In this document: piece by piece, positions 21,466 to 33,166 of the stretch
Layout of the letters: each line of letters begins with the position of its first letter
Numbering within the stretch: position 1 is the first letter of the stretch
Source of the DNA: Chaenocephalus aceratus
Taxonomy: Eukaryota > Chordata > Actinopteri > Perciformes > Channichthyidae
Assembly (NCBI GenBank): GCA_023974075.1
Contig: CM043800.1
Coordinates: 42,754,008 to 42,818,007, forward strand
Direction: 5' to 3'
DNA length: 64,000 nt
The notes under the pieces: model-generated
What the model was told of the DNA's origin: nothing
The model's database searches: none
The model's input: the letters and a program-made list of their open reading frames with translations, nothing else
Program-made: the position numbers and the translations under genes

Positions 21466-22320
21466 CAGAAAATCCTGGCTACCACTGCAGACAGATGTCA
21501 CTGGGACTGGGATCTCATGATGCTTTATGCACTCATGGCTTATAGAGCAACTCGACACAGCTCCACCGGATTGACACCAAATATGATGCTTTTTGGAAAA
21601 GAAGTCACTGAGCCGGTCGACCGGGTCGCTGGTTTGCCACCTGACAATGACAATATCGACACTAACACCCCCCCTTCAATATGTCATGAAACTGAGAAAA
21701 CGTCTGGAGCTGTCTCACCAGCTGGCACGAGAAGCTCTTGGGAAATCTGTTGAGCGAGCTAAAAAACAGTATGACAAAAACATTTGTCAAACCCAACACA
21801 AAGTGGGAGATGCAGTCTGGCACCTGATTAAAGGCACCAAAAGGGTTAAAAACAAGGTACGAAAGTTTCTGCCATCCTACGAGGGTCCTTACTTCATTGT
21901 AGGCATGTTGGATGACCTGATCTATAGACTCAAAAAGAGCCCCAGAGCCAAAGTCAAAGTTGTCCACCATGACAAGCTCAAGCCTTATTATTCCAGGACC
22001 CCATTAGACACAGAAGCCTGGCGCCTGTCGAGGTGCCGCCCCCTCAGCCAGACCTCAACTCATCTGACACAGTCATCGGGCCTCTCCATCTGTGCGACCC
22101 CCCATCAGACGCAGAGGATCTAGCTGTGGAGACCCTCCAGGACCCAGGTTCTTCACTGCCAGTTACGCCGAGCAGCAGCTGGCTTCATGACAGACTTCCT
22201 CTGACTCAGCGCCCTTCCAGGGCCCCGGCCAGTGGTCCCCTACGGATTTTCACCCCTCTACAGAGACCCCAACGACTCTGCAGAGCTCCTGAAATGTTAG
22301 ATGACTGGGTCAGTCACTAG
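21466..22320 (+). pseudogene. Ty3/Gypsy integrase C-terminal part (+)
   Basis: Plus-strand reading DWDLMMLYALMAYRATRHSS, then TGLTPNMMLFGKEV, then after a 1-nt change in a C-run near 21668, LSHQLAREALGKSVERAKKQYD and the GPYFIV module (VRKFLPSYEGPYFIVG ... KVVHHDKLKPYY), followed after another change near 22025 by a proline-rich tail ending at TAG 22318-22320. This is the 3' end of a Gypsy pol gene, oriented opposite to the Gypsy RT 1.5 kb to the left. Confidence 0.8.
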
Positions 22321-22562
22321 GGTTTGTTAAAGTTTAACCTGAGTCAGGGTGTCAGCAGGTTAGTTCCGATCTCAGTAAAAAAAAAAAAAAGAGTTCCAGA
22401 GTAATTATATGCTCTTAAGCTAAAGTTATTTAATTATATTGTTATACATCCACAGTTTGTGGTTCTATTTCATTTAGTTGCCTGTGGTAATGAGTAATGT
22501 GTTTACTGCTTTGACACTTGATGCAGGATGTAACTGGTTAGAGAAACCAAACAGATGGTAAG
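22321..22562. other. Gypsy 3' untranslated stretch
   Basis: Downstream of the Gypsy integrase stop; includes an A14 run at 22378-22391. No gene seen. Continuity with 23600-23925 suggests it is the element's 3' UTR, split by a LINE insertion. Confidence 0.35.
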
Positions 22563-23553
22563 ATTCATTTCATTTCATTTCAAACCTTTATTTATACAGA
22601 TAAATCCCATTGAGATCATTGATCTCTTTTCCAAGGGAGACCTGTTCAAGTAGTTCCACATGAAACATAAAAGCATAAACAGAACAACAAAAGGACATCA
22701 TACAGCATCATTTACAAAATTATCCACATAAACAGGTACCAACAGCTTCCGATTGAGTAGCATCCAACCGAGCTTTAAAAACATTTAGTGGCACCAGATT
22801 GTTCAGTTTCCATTTAATTTGCAGACTATTCCAAGACAGAGGAGCTGGATCTAAAAGCTGTCTTCCCTGAGACAGTCCTAGCAGCTGGCACATTTAATAA
22901 AACCACAGCATTCGATCTCAGGCAGTAGCCACTTACAATTATCCGTGAGATCAGGGAGCAGATATAAGATGGAAGTTTCCCTAGCATGGCTTTGTATATA
23001 AAAATGTACCAGTGACTGAGCCTCCGTACAGTTAGTGAAAGCAAACCAGCCCTTGCATACAGGGTACAGTGATGGGTTAACGCTTTACAGTTTGTCACAA
23101 ATCTTAGTGCACTGTGATACGCAGCATCTAACTTGACCAGGCAATGGGCAGGTGCATTCATATAGACCAGATCCCCATAGTCCAGCACAGGTAAAAAGGT
23201 CACAGTGACTAGCCTTTTCCTGGCCTCAAGCGAGAAACAGGACTCGTTTCTGAAAAAGAACCCTAGCCTAACCCTCAGTTTTTTTAGCAGGTTATTGACA
23301 TGAAGTTTAAAAGAGAGACAATCATCAAGCCAGATACCCAGGTATTTGTAATAGGCAACAACTTCAAGTTGTGTTCCTTGCGTAGTTACAATATCTAAAA
23401 CAGGCTCTGGTGTCTTTTTTGCTTTTGAAAAGAGCATTACCTTGGTTTTATCCACATTTAAAAGAAGCTTTAATTCAGAGAGCTGAGTCTGAATAATGTT
23501 AAAAACAGCCTGTAATTTAACAACAGCCTCCTTAATGGTGGGACCTGCGCAAC
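22563..23553 (-). mobile_element. Rex1/Babar-like LINE, 5'-truncated copy
   Basis: A minus-strand copy of the same family as 57234-61764. It carries the RT C-terminal third (VKLQAVFNIIQTQLSELKLLLN, YKYLGIWLDDCLSFKLHVN, LPVLDYGDLVYMNAPA) and the conserved 3' end, with an ATTTC-type tail at 22563. The protein frame 22826-23584 stays open through the element and runs slightly past its 5' truncation at about 23553. It gives a cleaner sequence of this region than the copy at 61 kb. Confidence 0.8.
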
Positions 23554-23925
23554 AAGATTGCTTGTTGTTGTTTGACAATTGCAATGCCTAAGAGCCACAT
23601 CATATAGAGTAAAGTCACACATTGTTTAACTTAACCAGCTTAATTAACTACATCACAGTATGTTATGTACATCAGTATGTGTGTTTATACACCTTTGAAA
23701 CGTAAAAAATAAAAGAAGGATCTATGCAGTATGCTTCGTGGACATGTTTATGGACATTGCCTCATGATTCAAGCTGTTTCAGGAAGACTCTTCAAGGACT
23801 GTGGGAAAAGGGGATTATTGTGGGGAATGTGTTGCCATTAATGTTTCATGCTTTCCTTTTATAATGTTTATATGCTGAAGTGATGTTAAAGGTTGTGTTA
23901 TCATCATCATCAGGAGTGGGGGTAG

Positions 23926-24460
23926 TGTTACAGGCTTGGCCTGTCACTTTAAGAGTAGCAGCCGCAAGGGGTTGGTAATATCCTGGCTTCTTCATCTGTA
24001 TTCATCTGTCAGCTGTCAGGAGATCTGCTCTTCCAACTACAGCTCTACGAGACCTTTATGAACCAATGAAAAGCTGTTTAAGCTCCACGAACACATCAAC
24101 ATACCTGTGGGAATGTAGCAACATAATGAAAGTGCAAGTGATTATTGTTGGACCCACACTACTCATTACTTACTTGTATGAATACACAATGTGATTCACT
24201 GTTGGTACTATACTATTGGTTAAAGGGACCCAACACTGATTGCTTTGCTTACGAGACACATTTCCCTTTTAGATATTTTCAGATCATAGTCATCACATGT
24301 TATAGAGAAACTTAGTTTAACTTATTCACTTAAGTTAAACGATAACCTCCCCTTAATCAAACTCAGTCCAGCTTTATGATTCTGTTGAGGAAATATTTGA
24401 GAACCAAACGTGTTTTTATGTTGAATAAAGTAAAGTGTTATCATTCATTGCTTTTATTGT
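23926..24460 (+). mobile_element. Putative Gypsy 3' LTR (end uncertain)
   Basis: A purine tract CAGGAGTGGGGGTAG (23911-23925) is followed directly by TGTTACAGGC, the expected junction of polypurine tract and LTR start. An AATAAA signal lies near 24424. The LTR end was not fixed. It fits as the 3' LTR of the Gypsy element whose integrase ends at 22320, with a LINE inserted between. Confidence 0.45.
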
Positions 24461-24930
24461 TTTACTTTTAAAATATTAATGTAGTCTGATGATTAATTAA
24501 TAATGTGGCCTTTTTGGCAGTTTAACTAAAGGTGTGCGGCTGCTGCCGTGAGGAAATATCAGCCTGACATTACAATGGGCTTTAATGGAGGCATGTTGAA
24601 AGTTTTTGTCACTTCATGCCCTCAAGAGGCATTTTGTTTAATTATTATTGCTTAATTATTTGTCTTTTTTCAAGCTACGAGACGTTTTCCTACGTTTGTC
24701 ATGATACATTATGTCTCAGGAATGTAGGGTTTGGGAATTCTGGCAGTTTAAAAAAAGATGAAGGCAAATTTCAAGATTTCTTACCCTCTAGCTGTGACAT
24801 CACGCATTCTAGTTAATGTTAACATCTGAAGAAGGCCTCTGTACCAAGGTCTGAACAATGTTTAATATCTCTAAAAGTAAGAATCAGATTTAAAAATTGT
24901 TTTAAACGAATAATGTCAGAAAGATGTGTA
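24461..24930. other. No gene seen
   Basis: AT-rich sequence without a supported ORF or recognisable terminus; it separates the LTR-like end from unit B. Confidence 0.35.
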
Positions 24931-24937
24931 ACATTTT

Positions 24938-25215
24938 AAAGGGGGTCAGAGCTACCAGGAAGGGGGTGGAGCCTGATGGGGACACTGGGAACAGAAGGTG
25001 AGGGGGTAAGAGAGGATTTGAGTGGAACAGGATTGATTGGAAGCATTTAAAACAACGTAAACAACACAATGGTATAATTCCACAAGTGGCGATCGGATGA
25101 TATGGTGATACACTCTCTTGTACAGTAGGTGGCGGTGTGCACCTTAAAGCTGTTTGCAATCCGCCAAAAATCGAGAGAAGAAGAAGAAGCAGACGACGAC
25201 GAAGAAGAAGAAGAA
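24938..25215 (+). mobile_element. I-type LINE 3' end upstream of ZNF unit B
   Basis: It contains one copy of the 60-bp coding repeat seen three times at 47323-47520 (GAGCCTGATGGGGACACTGG), then the conserved 3' tail with GAA repeats at about 25180-25215. It occupies the same place relative to exon 1 as in A and C. Confidence 0.65.
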
Positions 25216-25493
25216 CCTGGATCCACGTGGCGTCTCGTCGCTAAGGTTCTCTCTCTGTGTGTTCCTGAGATAGTGTGTGTGAGCTCCAGCTCTACTGATC
25301 CATCATCTGTGTGTCTGGATAAACCTCCGAATGGACTGTGTGCTCTTTCTTCTGGAGCGTTTACCTCGGACTACAGGAGCTAGCTTAGCATGCTAGCTGG
25401 AAACACGTCAGCAACACTAGTCAGATTGAGAGTTTGATGCAGAGAGAAACGGTGTGTTTAACGGAGTCTGCAGGAAAAGGTGATCCAGGAAAC

Positions 25494-25686
25494 ATGAGTA
25501 AAGTCCAAATGCTGCTGTCGTTGAAGAAGCAGCGACTCACTGCTGCTGATGAAGAGATATTTGCTCTGTTTGAACAAACAGTAGCAGAGCTCGAGGAGGA
25601 GCTGTCTCTTTCCAAAGAGGAGAACAAGAGACTCCAGAAGCTACTGGACGCTGTTTTACAGCCTCAGCTTCGGATCCACAGAGCAG
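25494..25686 (+). CDS. C2H2 zinc-finger gene B, exon 1
   Basis: The exon aligns base for base in structure with 7219-7411 and is also 193 nt. It encodes MSKVQMLLSLKKQRLTAADEEIFALF and the helix AELEEELSLSKEENKRLQKLL, ending RIHRA at the same donor. The frame is intact. It would splice to 31251, but exon 2 of this unit has a 5-nt insertion in the acidic region, so the full protein cannot include its fingers. Confidence 0.65.
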
Positions 25687-26167
25687 GTCTGTTCCCTTTA
25701 CCCTTAATTAACACTTTACACTCTCCAGTAGCACTTTATTATCACATTAATAACACTTTAGACCCTTTATCAGCACTTGCTGCAGGTAGCAGATCCTGAA
25801 GTAAAAGTACAAACACCACACTGTGAAAATACTCCATTACAAGTTAAAGTACTGCATTCATATCTTAGTTAAGTAAAAGTATGTAAGTATTATTATACAC
25901 ATGTACTTTATTATAATAATTGAAATGTATTACGGAAGAGCAAACCTACCAAAATAAATATATTTATAAAAATACATACATTGAATAATATGCCATTTAA
26001 TGTACTGGTTTAAATATGACCCATGTATGTGGGCACTAGGAGTGGAGTGCACCAGCTGGGCGTAAAAAAGTAGGTCTTAACTCTAACCAAGCCTGACTAG
26101 TCTCGGGCGTAGCTGCACCTGGTCTTAAGATGCGTGTCCATGTGAATATACGCGAAACACTAACAAC

Positions 26168-27189
26168 TAGGGGTGTAACAGTTCACAAACATTTCGGTTC
26201 GGTACGTACCTCGGTTTTTAGGTCACGGTTCGGTTCGATACGTTTTCGGTACAGCAGAAAAAATTATCACAAAACATAACATAATTTTTTTAATTATTAT
26301 TAAACTGTGAATAATGTATTCACTCAAATAAATACAAAATATAATAAAATAAACATTAAGGTGCAGCTTTTCGATGAACTGAAATAATCTGTATTTGAAC
26401 TGTACTGTACTAGTACCTAAGCAGCCAGTTTGACATTATGACTTGCTTTTCATTGTATTTTGATGTTTTTTTTATAGAAAAATGTACTTGTCCACATTTC
26501 TTACCGAAAGGGCAGATCTGCTGGCACTAGCAATGTCTCCTGCTGTGGAGAACACCCTCTCGCTAGGGACAGAGGTAGTAGCAGATACAGCCAGGTAGCG
26601 CTTTGCTAACTTGGCAACATAAGGATATTTGCCGTTTGTAATAGCTTTGGCTCGGTCTAAACTTTTTGCGAGTGGTGGAGGCTTAAATACTAGCGGGAGT
26701 TGGGTTTGCACTTCAGTCTTTTGGTACCGGTGATATTCACGTTCGGGTGATGCCTTTTCAAATGAGTGTGCAAGTTTGATGTATTGCCAGCCGCATAACC
26801 AATTTTAGTCCACCTGTCTTTGTCCGTCATCCTTGTACGTAACTGCGAAACCAAATTGTTCCCAAACCGCAGACTTCAATGATCCTGGAGGATTTTCGGG
26901 CTCAACTTTATCTGCGTTCGCCATTTTGACAGTTCCTCAAATTACTGACTACATTTGAACGCATCCCTCTGACCAGCTCTCATAGTATGCCTCTCGTCCA
27001 ATGAAATGACTTGCTCGCTCTATGACGCGTTGAACCCAATGTAAGCAAATTACGCTGAATGCTGCGACGCAGCACCTGAGATTACTTCCAAGAAGTTGTT
27101 CACGTTCTCATTTTTTTACGTTTAATGTTATATTCGTTCGGTACACACGTGTAATGAATAATTTCGGTACGTGTACCGTTACACCCCTA
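26168..27189. mobile_element. hAT deletion derivative B
   Basis: Same family as 12320-13556 with TAGGGGTGTAAC termini. Flanks are CTAACAAC (26160-26167) and GTAACAAC (27190-27197), an 8-bp duplication with one change. It is 1022 bp. The hATC remnant 26472-26711 (-) is open; the BED part is damaged by an internal deletion near 26805. It is the same insertion as 48618-49823 in unit C. Confidence 0.85.
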
Positions 27190-27263
27190 GTAACAACACA
27201 CGTCTATATAATTGAACACTCGAACTTCTCCATTCAGAGCAAGCTAAGAATTGAATAAGGAAT

Positions 27264-28099
27264 ATGGATAACGGAAAGAAGAGAAAAACCAATTTTACTG
27301 ATAGAGAGATTAGAACATTAATTGAAATATATGCAGAGCATAAAAACTCGCTAACTGCCGAATTTAATGACAAACAAACACAAACTCGCAGCCTTAAAGT
27401 CAATCACTGGTGCGATAAATGACTTGGGTGATGGAGGGATACGGACGGTGGAAGAGTGTAGGAAAAAGTGGAAGGACCTACTATCCAGAGCCAAAAAGGA
27501 TGCATCGGTTCTCAAAAACCCTCCGACCGGCGGAGGCCCTGCTCCAAAAACCTCTCCATACAGCGAAATCATTATTTCTATTTTTGGAGAGGATTCCCCC
27601 ACTTTCACCGGGTTGAATGGGATCGACAGCTCAGAGCCGCCAACCTCAACATTTGAAGAGGTTGATGCAGACGTGTCAGCTGTCACCATTGGTAAGTCAT
27701 TAATAGAGTAACATCACCCTACATTATCTATATACATATTACCCCGTGAGACATCACGGTTAGCAAGATAACAATTAGCAATCGCGGCAGTTGATAGCAA
27801 CTGACAATGACTGACAGTAACTTGCCATTTTACAGACTCAGAGGACCGCAGAGAAGAGGGAAGTCCCTCACCCACAGCGTCAGCGATGACTCAAGAGGAA
27901 TCCCAAATGGCCACACCCCGAAAGAGAAAGAGGGATTTGTCAGAGCTACAGCAGGAACTGACGGAGAAAGAAATCGTTCGTGTGGAGGTGGAGACCGTCA
28001 AATTGATAGCGGAACATGAACAAATTGAGACTCCAAATAATAATTCTTAAGAATCAGCTACTAATCACTGAAGAAGACAATGTGTTCACCGTTCTGTAA
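27264..28099 (+). pseudogene. Harbinger Myb/SANT-like protein, copy B
   Basis: The ATG at 27264 is intact (MDNGKKRK), but a deletion near 27363 shifts frame before the KHKLAALKSITGAIND helix, and a 14-nt deletion near 28025 removes part of the coiled coil. The exon 1 donor (GGTAAGTC near 27692) and exon 2 acceptor remain. It is dead in this copy. Confidence 0.7.
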
Positions 28100-28431
28100 T
28101 CATGTTGTACTTGTTTTTTATCTCAATTTCATGTTAATAGTTCTCTAAAATGTTGTTATTTAATGTTCTTGTGTTCTTTGAATAAAATGCCCTAATGAAA
28201 ATATGTGGTCACAAAGGGAGCTTATTGAAATGCAATTGCAAAAAAACAGCGTTCATATTACAAATATATAGGTCTATAGGTTGTTTATTATATGATTGCG
28301 GTTAAGTCGTCCACCGATATCTTCACGGGTGCCAGCAGGAGCCGCAGGGTTCTCATCTGCCTCCAGTGCCAATTCTCCTTGAAGGGGGATTCTCTTTTTC
28401 ACCCAGATGTTGTGCAGCACCGCAGTGGCAG

Positions 28432-28686
28432 TGTAACAGGCCCCGCTATGCAGGGCGCGATGACAGATAGTATTTCCTGTAAAACAGGAGAAATTATGAG
28501 CAGAGAATTCCTTTTACTGCTCGTTAGGCGGGTCTTGCCAGAATGTATTAACAATTGGCACAAAACACAATTGTCCTGGCCCTTTACTGCTCTCAATATA
28601 AACACATGTTCATGTCTTCAAAATATACTTGTATGCTTGAAGTATTCAAAATAAACACATTTGTGTATAACCAAGTGTCATTAACA
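28432..28686 (+). mobile_element. LTR-like insert replacing the Harbinger right half (unit B)
   Basis: The segment begins TGTAACAGGC and can be read to end ...TCATTAACA, with AATAAA near 28650, giving a TG...CA outline of about 255 bp like a solo LTR. No 5-bp duplication is seen. The same segment is at 51080-51334 in unit C, so it arose before B and C separated. Confidence 0.35.
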
Positions 28687-28907
28687 TCATGACTCCAAAT
28701 AAGAATGTACTGCTTCAAAACAGATATTGGTGCTGTATTCAAACACTGTTAATTACCTTTTCAGGCAAAGTATTAGCATTGGTCTAATATATGCTAGCAT
28801 TAGCATCAAGCAACACGCATTTATAATAATTAAATTATGACTGACCATAGGACCCATAGACCATACAAAACACACCTAAAACTTAAGACATTGTGACAAT
28901 GCACTTA

Positions 28908-29384
28908 CACTGAACAAAAATATAAATGCAACACTTTTGTTTTTGCTCCCATTTTTTATGAGATGAACTCAAAGATCTAAAACATTTTCTATATACACAA
29001 AATAACCATTTCTCTCAAATATTGTTCAGAAATCTGAAAAAAATTGTGAGAGTGAGCACTTCTCCTTTGCCGAGATAATCCATCCCACCTCGCAGGTGTG
29101 GTATATCAATATGCTGATTAGACAGCATGATTATTGCACAGGTGTGCCTTAGAATGGCCACAATAAAAGGCCACTCTGAAACGTGCATTTTTGCTTTATT
29201 GGGGGGGGGGTCCGAAAACCAGGCAGTATCTGGTGTGAGGGGTAAGGGTAGGGTTAGGGTAATGTTGTGAATCGAGTGGCCTGTGTTCGTCGTCCATTAC
29301 ATATGCCTGCCCATACCATAACCCCACCACATCCATGGGCCACTCGATTCACAACATTACCCTAACCCTACCCCTCACACCAGA
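28908..29384. mobile_element. Palindromic Tc1/mariner MITE, truncated (unit B)
   Basis: The left arm starts CACTGAACAAAAATATAAAT after TA and continues through the central inverted repeat with GGGTTAGGG-type motifs. The right arm is deleted: at about 29384 the sequence jumps into the TTAA-type MITE. The complete version is at 51556-52346. Confidence 0.75.
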
Positions 29385-29385
29385 T

Positions 29386-29670
29386 CCCTCCTCCAACACA
29401 CACGAACGCGCACATGACCAATGAGGGCACGAGCTAAGTTTGTGCCCAGATGGAAGGCTGACAGGCAGGTAGGCCACCCAGTTACTTTAGCCGGCTCAGA
29501 TGATTGGTCGTGCTTTTTACAGTACTACGGCTTCCACAGATGAAATTTGATTATGGGTTTTTTGTCAAAGCACTTAAGATATTCATTGCTATCGGGATGT
29601 TAAGAGCATTCCATGGAATATAACAAAAAGTATATCTCGAGCCGGTTTCTCAAACTTACTTACCCCACCT
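29386..29670. mobile_element. TTAA-flanked MITE, right part (unit B)
   Basis: This matches the right part of 52762-53132 and ends CTTACCCCACCT just before TTAA (29671-29674). The left part was lost in the same deletion that truncated the palindromic MITE. Confidence 0.65.
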
Positions 29671-29674
29671 TTAA

Positions 29675-30825
29675 CTGGAATTATCTAGATAACAAAAAAA
29701 GTGTTAACAAATCCAGAATATGATTTATATTTTGCTGGCTACTGCAGAATGCTGTGGTAGCCATGCTGGTTAAGGGTGCCTTGAACTCTGAATAAATCAC
29801 CAACAGTGACACCAGTAAAGCCCCCACCCCCCCACCACCATCTCACCCCCTCCTCCATGCTTCACGGTGGGTACCACTCATTCAGAAACCATCCGCTCAC
29901 CTTCTCTGCATCTCACAAAGACAAGGAGGTTGGAACCAAAAATGTCTCATTTGGACCCATCAGACCAAAGTACAGATTTCCACTGTCTAATGTCCAATCC
30001 TTGTGTTTCTTGGCCCAAACAATTCTCTTCTTCTTGTTGTTCATCCTCAGTAGTGGATCTTTGCAGCAATTGGACCTTGAAGGCCTGATTCACGCAGTGT
30101 CCTCTGAACAGTGGATGTTGAGATTGTCTGCTACTTGAGCTCTGTGATCATTTATGTGGGCTCTAATCGGAGGTGCTCTAATTTGCGGTTTCTGAGGCTG
30201 GTAGCTCTGATGTGTTTATCCTCTGAGCAGAGGTAACTCTTGCTCTTCCTTTCCCGGGGGGGGTCCTCATGAGAGCCAGTCTCATCATAGCGTTACATGG
30301 TTTTTGCGACTGCACTTGAGGATACTTTCAAAGTTCTTGACATTTCCGGATTGCCTGGCGTTCATTTCTTAAAGTGATGATGGACGGTCGCTTCTCTTTA
30401 CTGAGTTGAGTGGTTCTTGCTATAATATGGATTACAACAGTAGTCAAATAGGGCTTTCCACTGTGCACTAACTCTACCTCTGCACAACACAACTGATGGT
30501 CTCAAACACATTCAGAAGGCAAGTCATTCCACACATTGTCTCTTGACAAGGCACACATGTTAATAGAAAACCATTCCAGGTGACGACCTCATGAAACTGA
30601 CTGAGAGAAGCCAAGAGTGAGCAAAGCTGTCATCAAGGCAAAAGGGGCGACTTTGAAGAATCTAAAATAAAAATAATTTTCTTGATTTTTTTTTATTAAC
30701 TAGATAATTCCATATGTGTTCTTTCATAGTTTTGATGTCTTCAGTGTTAATCTACAAAGTAGAAACACATTAAAATAAGCATAACACATTGAATGAGAAG
30801 GTGTCCAAACTTTTGGCAGGTACTG
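29675..30825 (-). mobile_element. Tc1-like transposon remnant B
   Basis: Minus-strand decayed transposase (HTH region near 30340-30430, catalytic region relics near 29920-30130) ending at the inverted terminus GTGTCCAAACTTTTGGCAGG ...CTG at 30825. It lacks the hAT insertion present in unit A and so preserves that empty site at about 30145. Confidence 0.65.
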
Positions 30826-31250
30826 TATATAAAAAACACACATATTTGAACATTTAGCAGGTCAAATGTTCTGTTAATACTTGCATACTTTTACTTAAAT
30901 AAGGTTTGAATGCAGGATTTTAATTTGTAACAGTATTTTCATTCTATACTGTAGGCGTAGTGTATCTGTGAACAATCCCAAATACAATTCCTTGTTTACA
31001 TTGCGGCTAGTGCTACGCCAGAAGAATAAACCTTTTACATTTTGAACTGGAAGTGGAAAGGGGCTGGGCTACATGAGGTGACTTGAGCCAACAGAAATAC
31101 ACAATAGGTGGGACTAAGAAAGATAATGTGAAAATATAAAAACAAAGGCATTAATTAGGGCTGCAAAATGTCTCCCATTGTAATGGTGATGAGATTTTTA
31201 AATGCTAACACTTAACAGTTTTTTCTGACTGTGTTTCCTGTTTCCTGCAG

Positions 31251-32913
31251 ACGTCCAGCAGCTGGTGGTGGTTAAAGAAGAGCTTCTCCCTGACCAGCAG
31301 GAGTGGAGCACCAGTCTGGACCAGGAGGACCCAGAGCCCCCCCCACACATTAAGCAGGAACAGGAGGGAGAGCAGCTTCAGGAGCTGGGGGAGGCTGATA
31401 TCACCAAGTCCACTTTCACTCCTGACCCTGTGAAGAGTGAAGATGATGAAGAGAAACCTCAGTCATCTCAGCCTCATCAAAGACAAAATGAACACATGGA
31501 AACAGAAGCTGATGGAGATGACTGTCTAGGACCAGAACCAGCCAGGAACTCAGATCCAGAGAGCAGTTTACAACCAAAGACTGAGGAACACACTAAAGAC
31601 TCTTCTGAACCTCTGACTACACTAGAGACTCTTCTGAACCTGACACTGGAGACTCTTCTGGACCTGACACTGAAGACTCTTCTGGACCTGACACTGAAGA
31701 CAGTGCTGATTGGAAAGAGACCAGAGAACCTGCATCAGGCTCAAACTCAGGCTCAAACTCATTGAAAAATAGACATGAATATGTCAGTGATCCACAACAT
31801 AGTGCTGAAAAGAAACCATTCAGCTGCTCAGTCTGTAAGAAAGCTTTTTCACAGAGTGGATATTTAAAGCTACATATGAGAGTCCACACAGGAGAGAAAC
31901 CATTCACCTGCTCAGTCTGTAAGAAAGCTTTTTCACAGAGTGGAAGTTTAAAGTCACACATGAGAATCCACACAGGAGAGAAACCATTCACCTGTACAGT
32001 CTGTAAGAAATCTTTTTCACATAGTGTAAGTTTAAAGTCACACATGAGAATCCACACAGGAGAGGAACCATTCACCTGCACAGTCTGTAAGAAAGCTTTA
32101 TCAGAGAGTGGAAGTTTAAAGGACCACATGAGAATCCACACAGGAGATAAACCATTCACCTGCACAGTCTGTAAGAAAGCTTTTTCACAGAGTGGAAGTT
32201 TAAAGTCACACATGAGAATCCACACAGGAGAGAAACCATTCACCTGTACAGTCTGTAAGAAATCTTTTTCACATAGTGTAAGTTTAAAGTCACACATGAG
32301 AATCCACACAGGAGAGGAACCATTCACCTGCACAGTCTGTAAGAAAGCTTTATCAGAGAGTGCAAGTTTAAAGGACCACATGAGAATCCACACAGGAGAG
32401 AAACCATTCACCTGCACAGTCTGTAAGAAAGCTTTTTCACAGAGTGGAAGTTTAAAGTCACACATGAGAATCCACACAGGAGAGAAACCATTCACCTGTA
32501 CAGTCTGTAAGAAATCTTTTTCACATAGTGTAAGTTTAAAGTCACACATGATAATCCACACAGGAGAGGAACCATTCACCTGCTCAGTCTGTAAGAAAGG
32601 TTTTTCACTGAGTGGAAGTTTAAAGTCACACATGAGAATCCACACAGGAGAGAAACCATTCACCTGTACAGTCTGTAAGAAATCTTTTTCACATAGTGTA
32701 AGTTTAAAGTCACACATGAGAATCCACACAGGAGAGGAACCATTCACCTGCACAGTCTGTAAGAAAGCTTTTTCACAGAGTGGAAGTTTAAAGTCACACA
32801 TGAGAATCCACACAGGAGAGAAACCATTCACCTGTACAGTCTGTAAGAAAGCTTTTTCACAGCGTGGACATTTAAAGGAACACATGAGAATCCACACAGG
32901 AGAGGAACAATAG
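31251..32913 (+). pseudogene. C2H2 zinc-finger gene B, exon 2 (13 fingers, frameshifted)
   Basis: After the TTTCCTGCAG acceptor the exon starts DVQQLVVVKEE like A and C. At about 31611-31625 the sequence CCTCTGACTACACTAGAG replaces the shorter CCTGACACTAGAG form seen in C, a net +5 nt. The exon-1 frame then runs into an LETLLNLTL-type reading and stops at 31765. The 13 fingers (from about 31810 to 32913) remain open in another frame with all ligands, but without the normal N-terminus; the first ATGs in that frame lie inside finger sequence. The fingers resemble those of A far more than C. Confidence 0.8.
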
Positions 32914-33166
32914 ATCTGCAAAGTTTGTGACAAAAGATTTAAATGGCGTAATCGTTTAAAAAGACCAAGTGTGTTGGTAAGGGAATACATTTGTCTATTT
33001 TGTCTCCTAATGCCGTTACATGTAATACGTTACTCCCTAAGCCTGTTTTCACCCACCTGCAACCGATTCGCTAATAATCACAAATGTTAATTTCTTCGAC
33101 CCCTTGACTCGACTATTTCTTGTTTAACAATCGTTACATCTCCTCAGGACCAAGTTCCCGTGTCCT

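Larger units (their letters stand above)
26040..28431. mobile_element. Harbinger remnant B (left end and Myb gene only)
   Basis: The left inverted repeat and its flank (GGGCACTAG then GAGTGGAGTGCACCAG) match unit A exactly, so this is the same insertion event. The Myb-like gene remains. The element ends at 28431, within what in A is the transposase last exon, where a different sequence begins; the transposase core and right end are gone. A hAT element is nested at 26168-27189. Confidence 0.75.

Noticed and set aside
28432..28686. Certain solo LTR
   Set aside because: The TG...CA outline and polyA signal are suggestive, but no 5-bp target duplication is present and internal sequence is absent, so it is listed only at low confidence.
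31617..32990. Long minus-strand ORF (457 codons) opposite the ZNF B fingers; similar ones at 15617-16399 and 55102-56334
   Set aside because: They are mirror readings of the tandem 84-bp finger repeats. The repeat has no stop in that frame, so long antisense frames arise without being genes.
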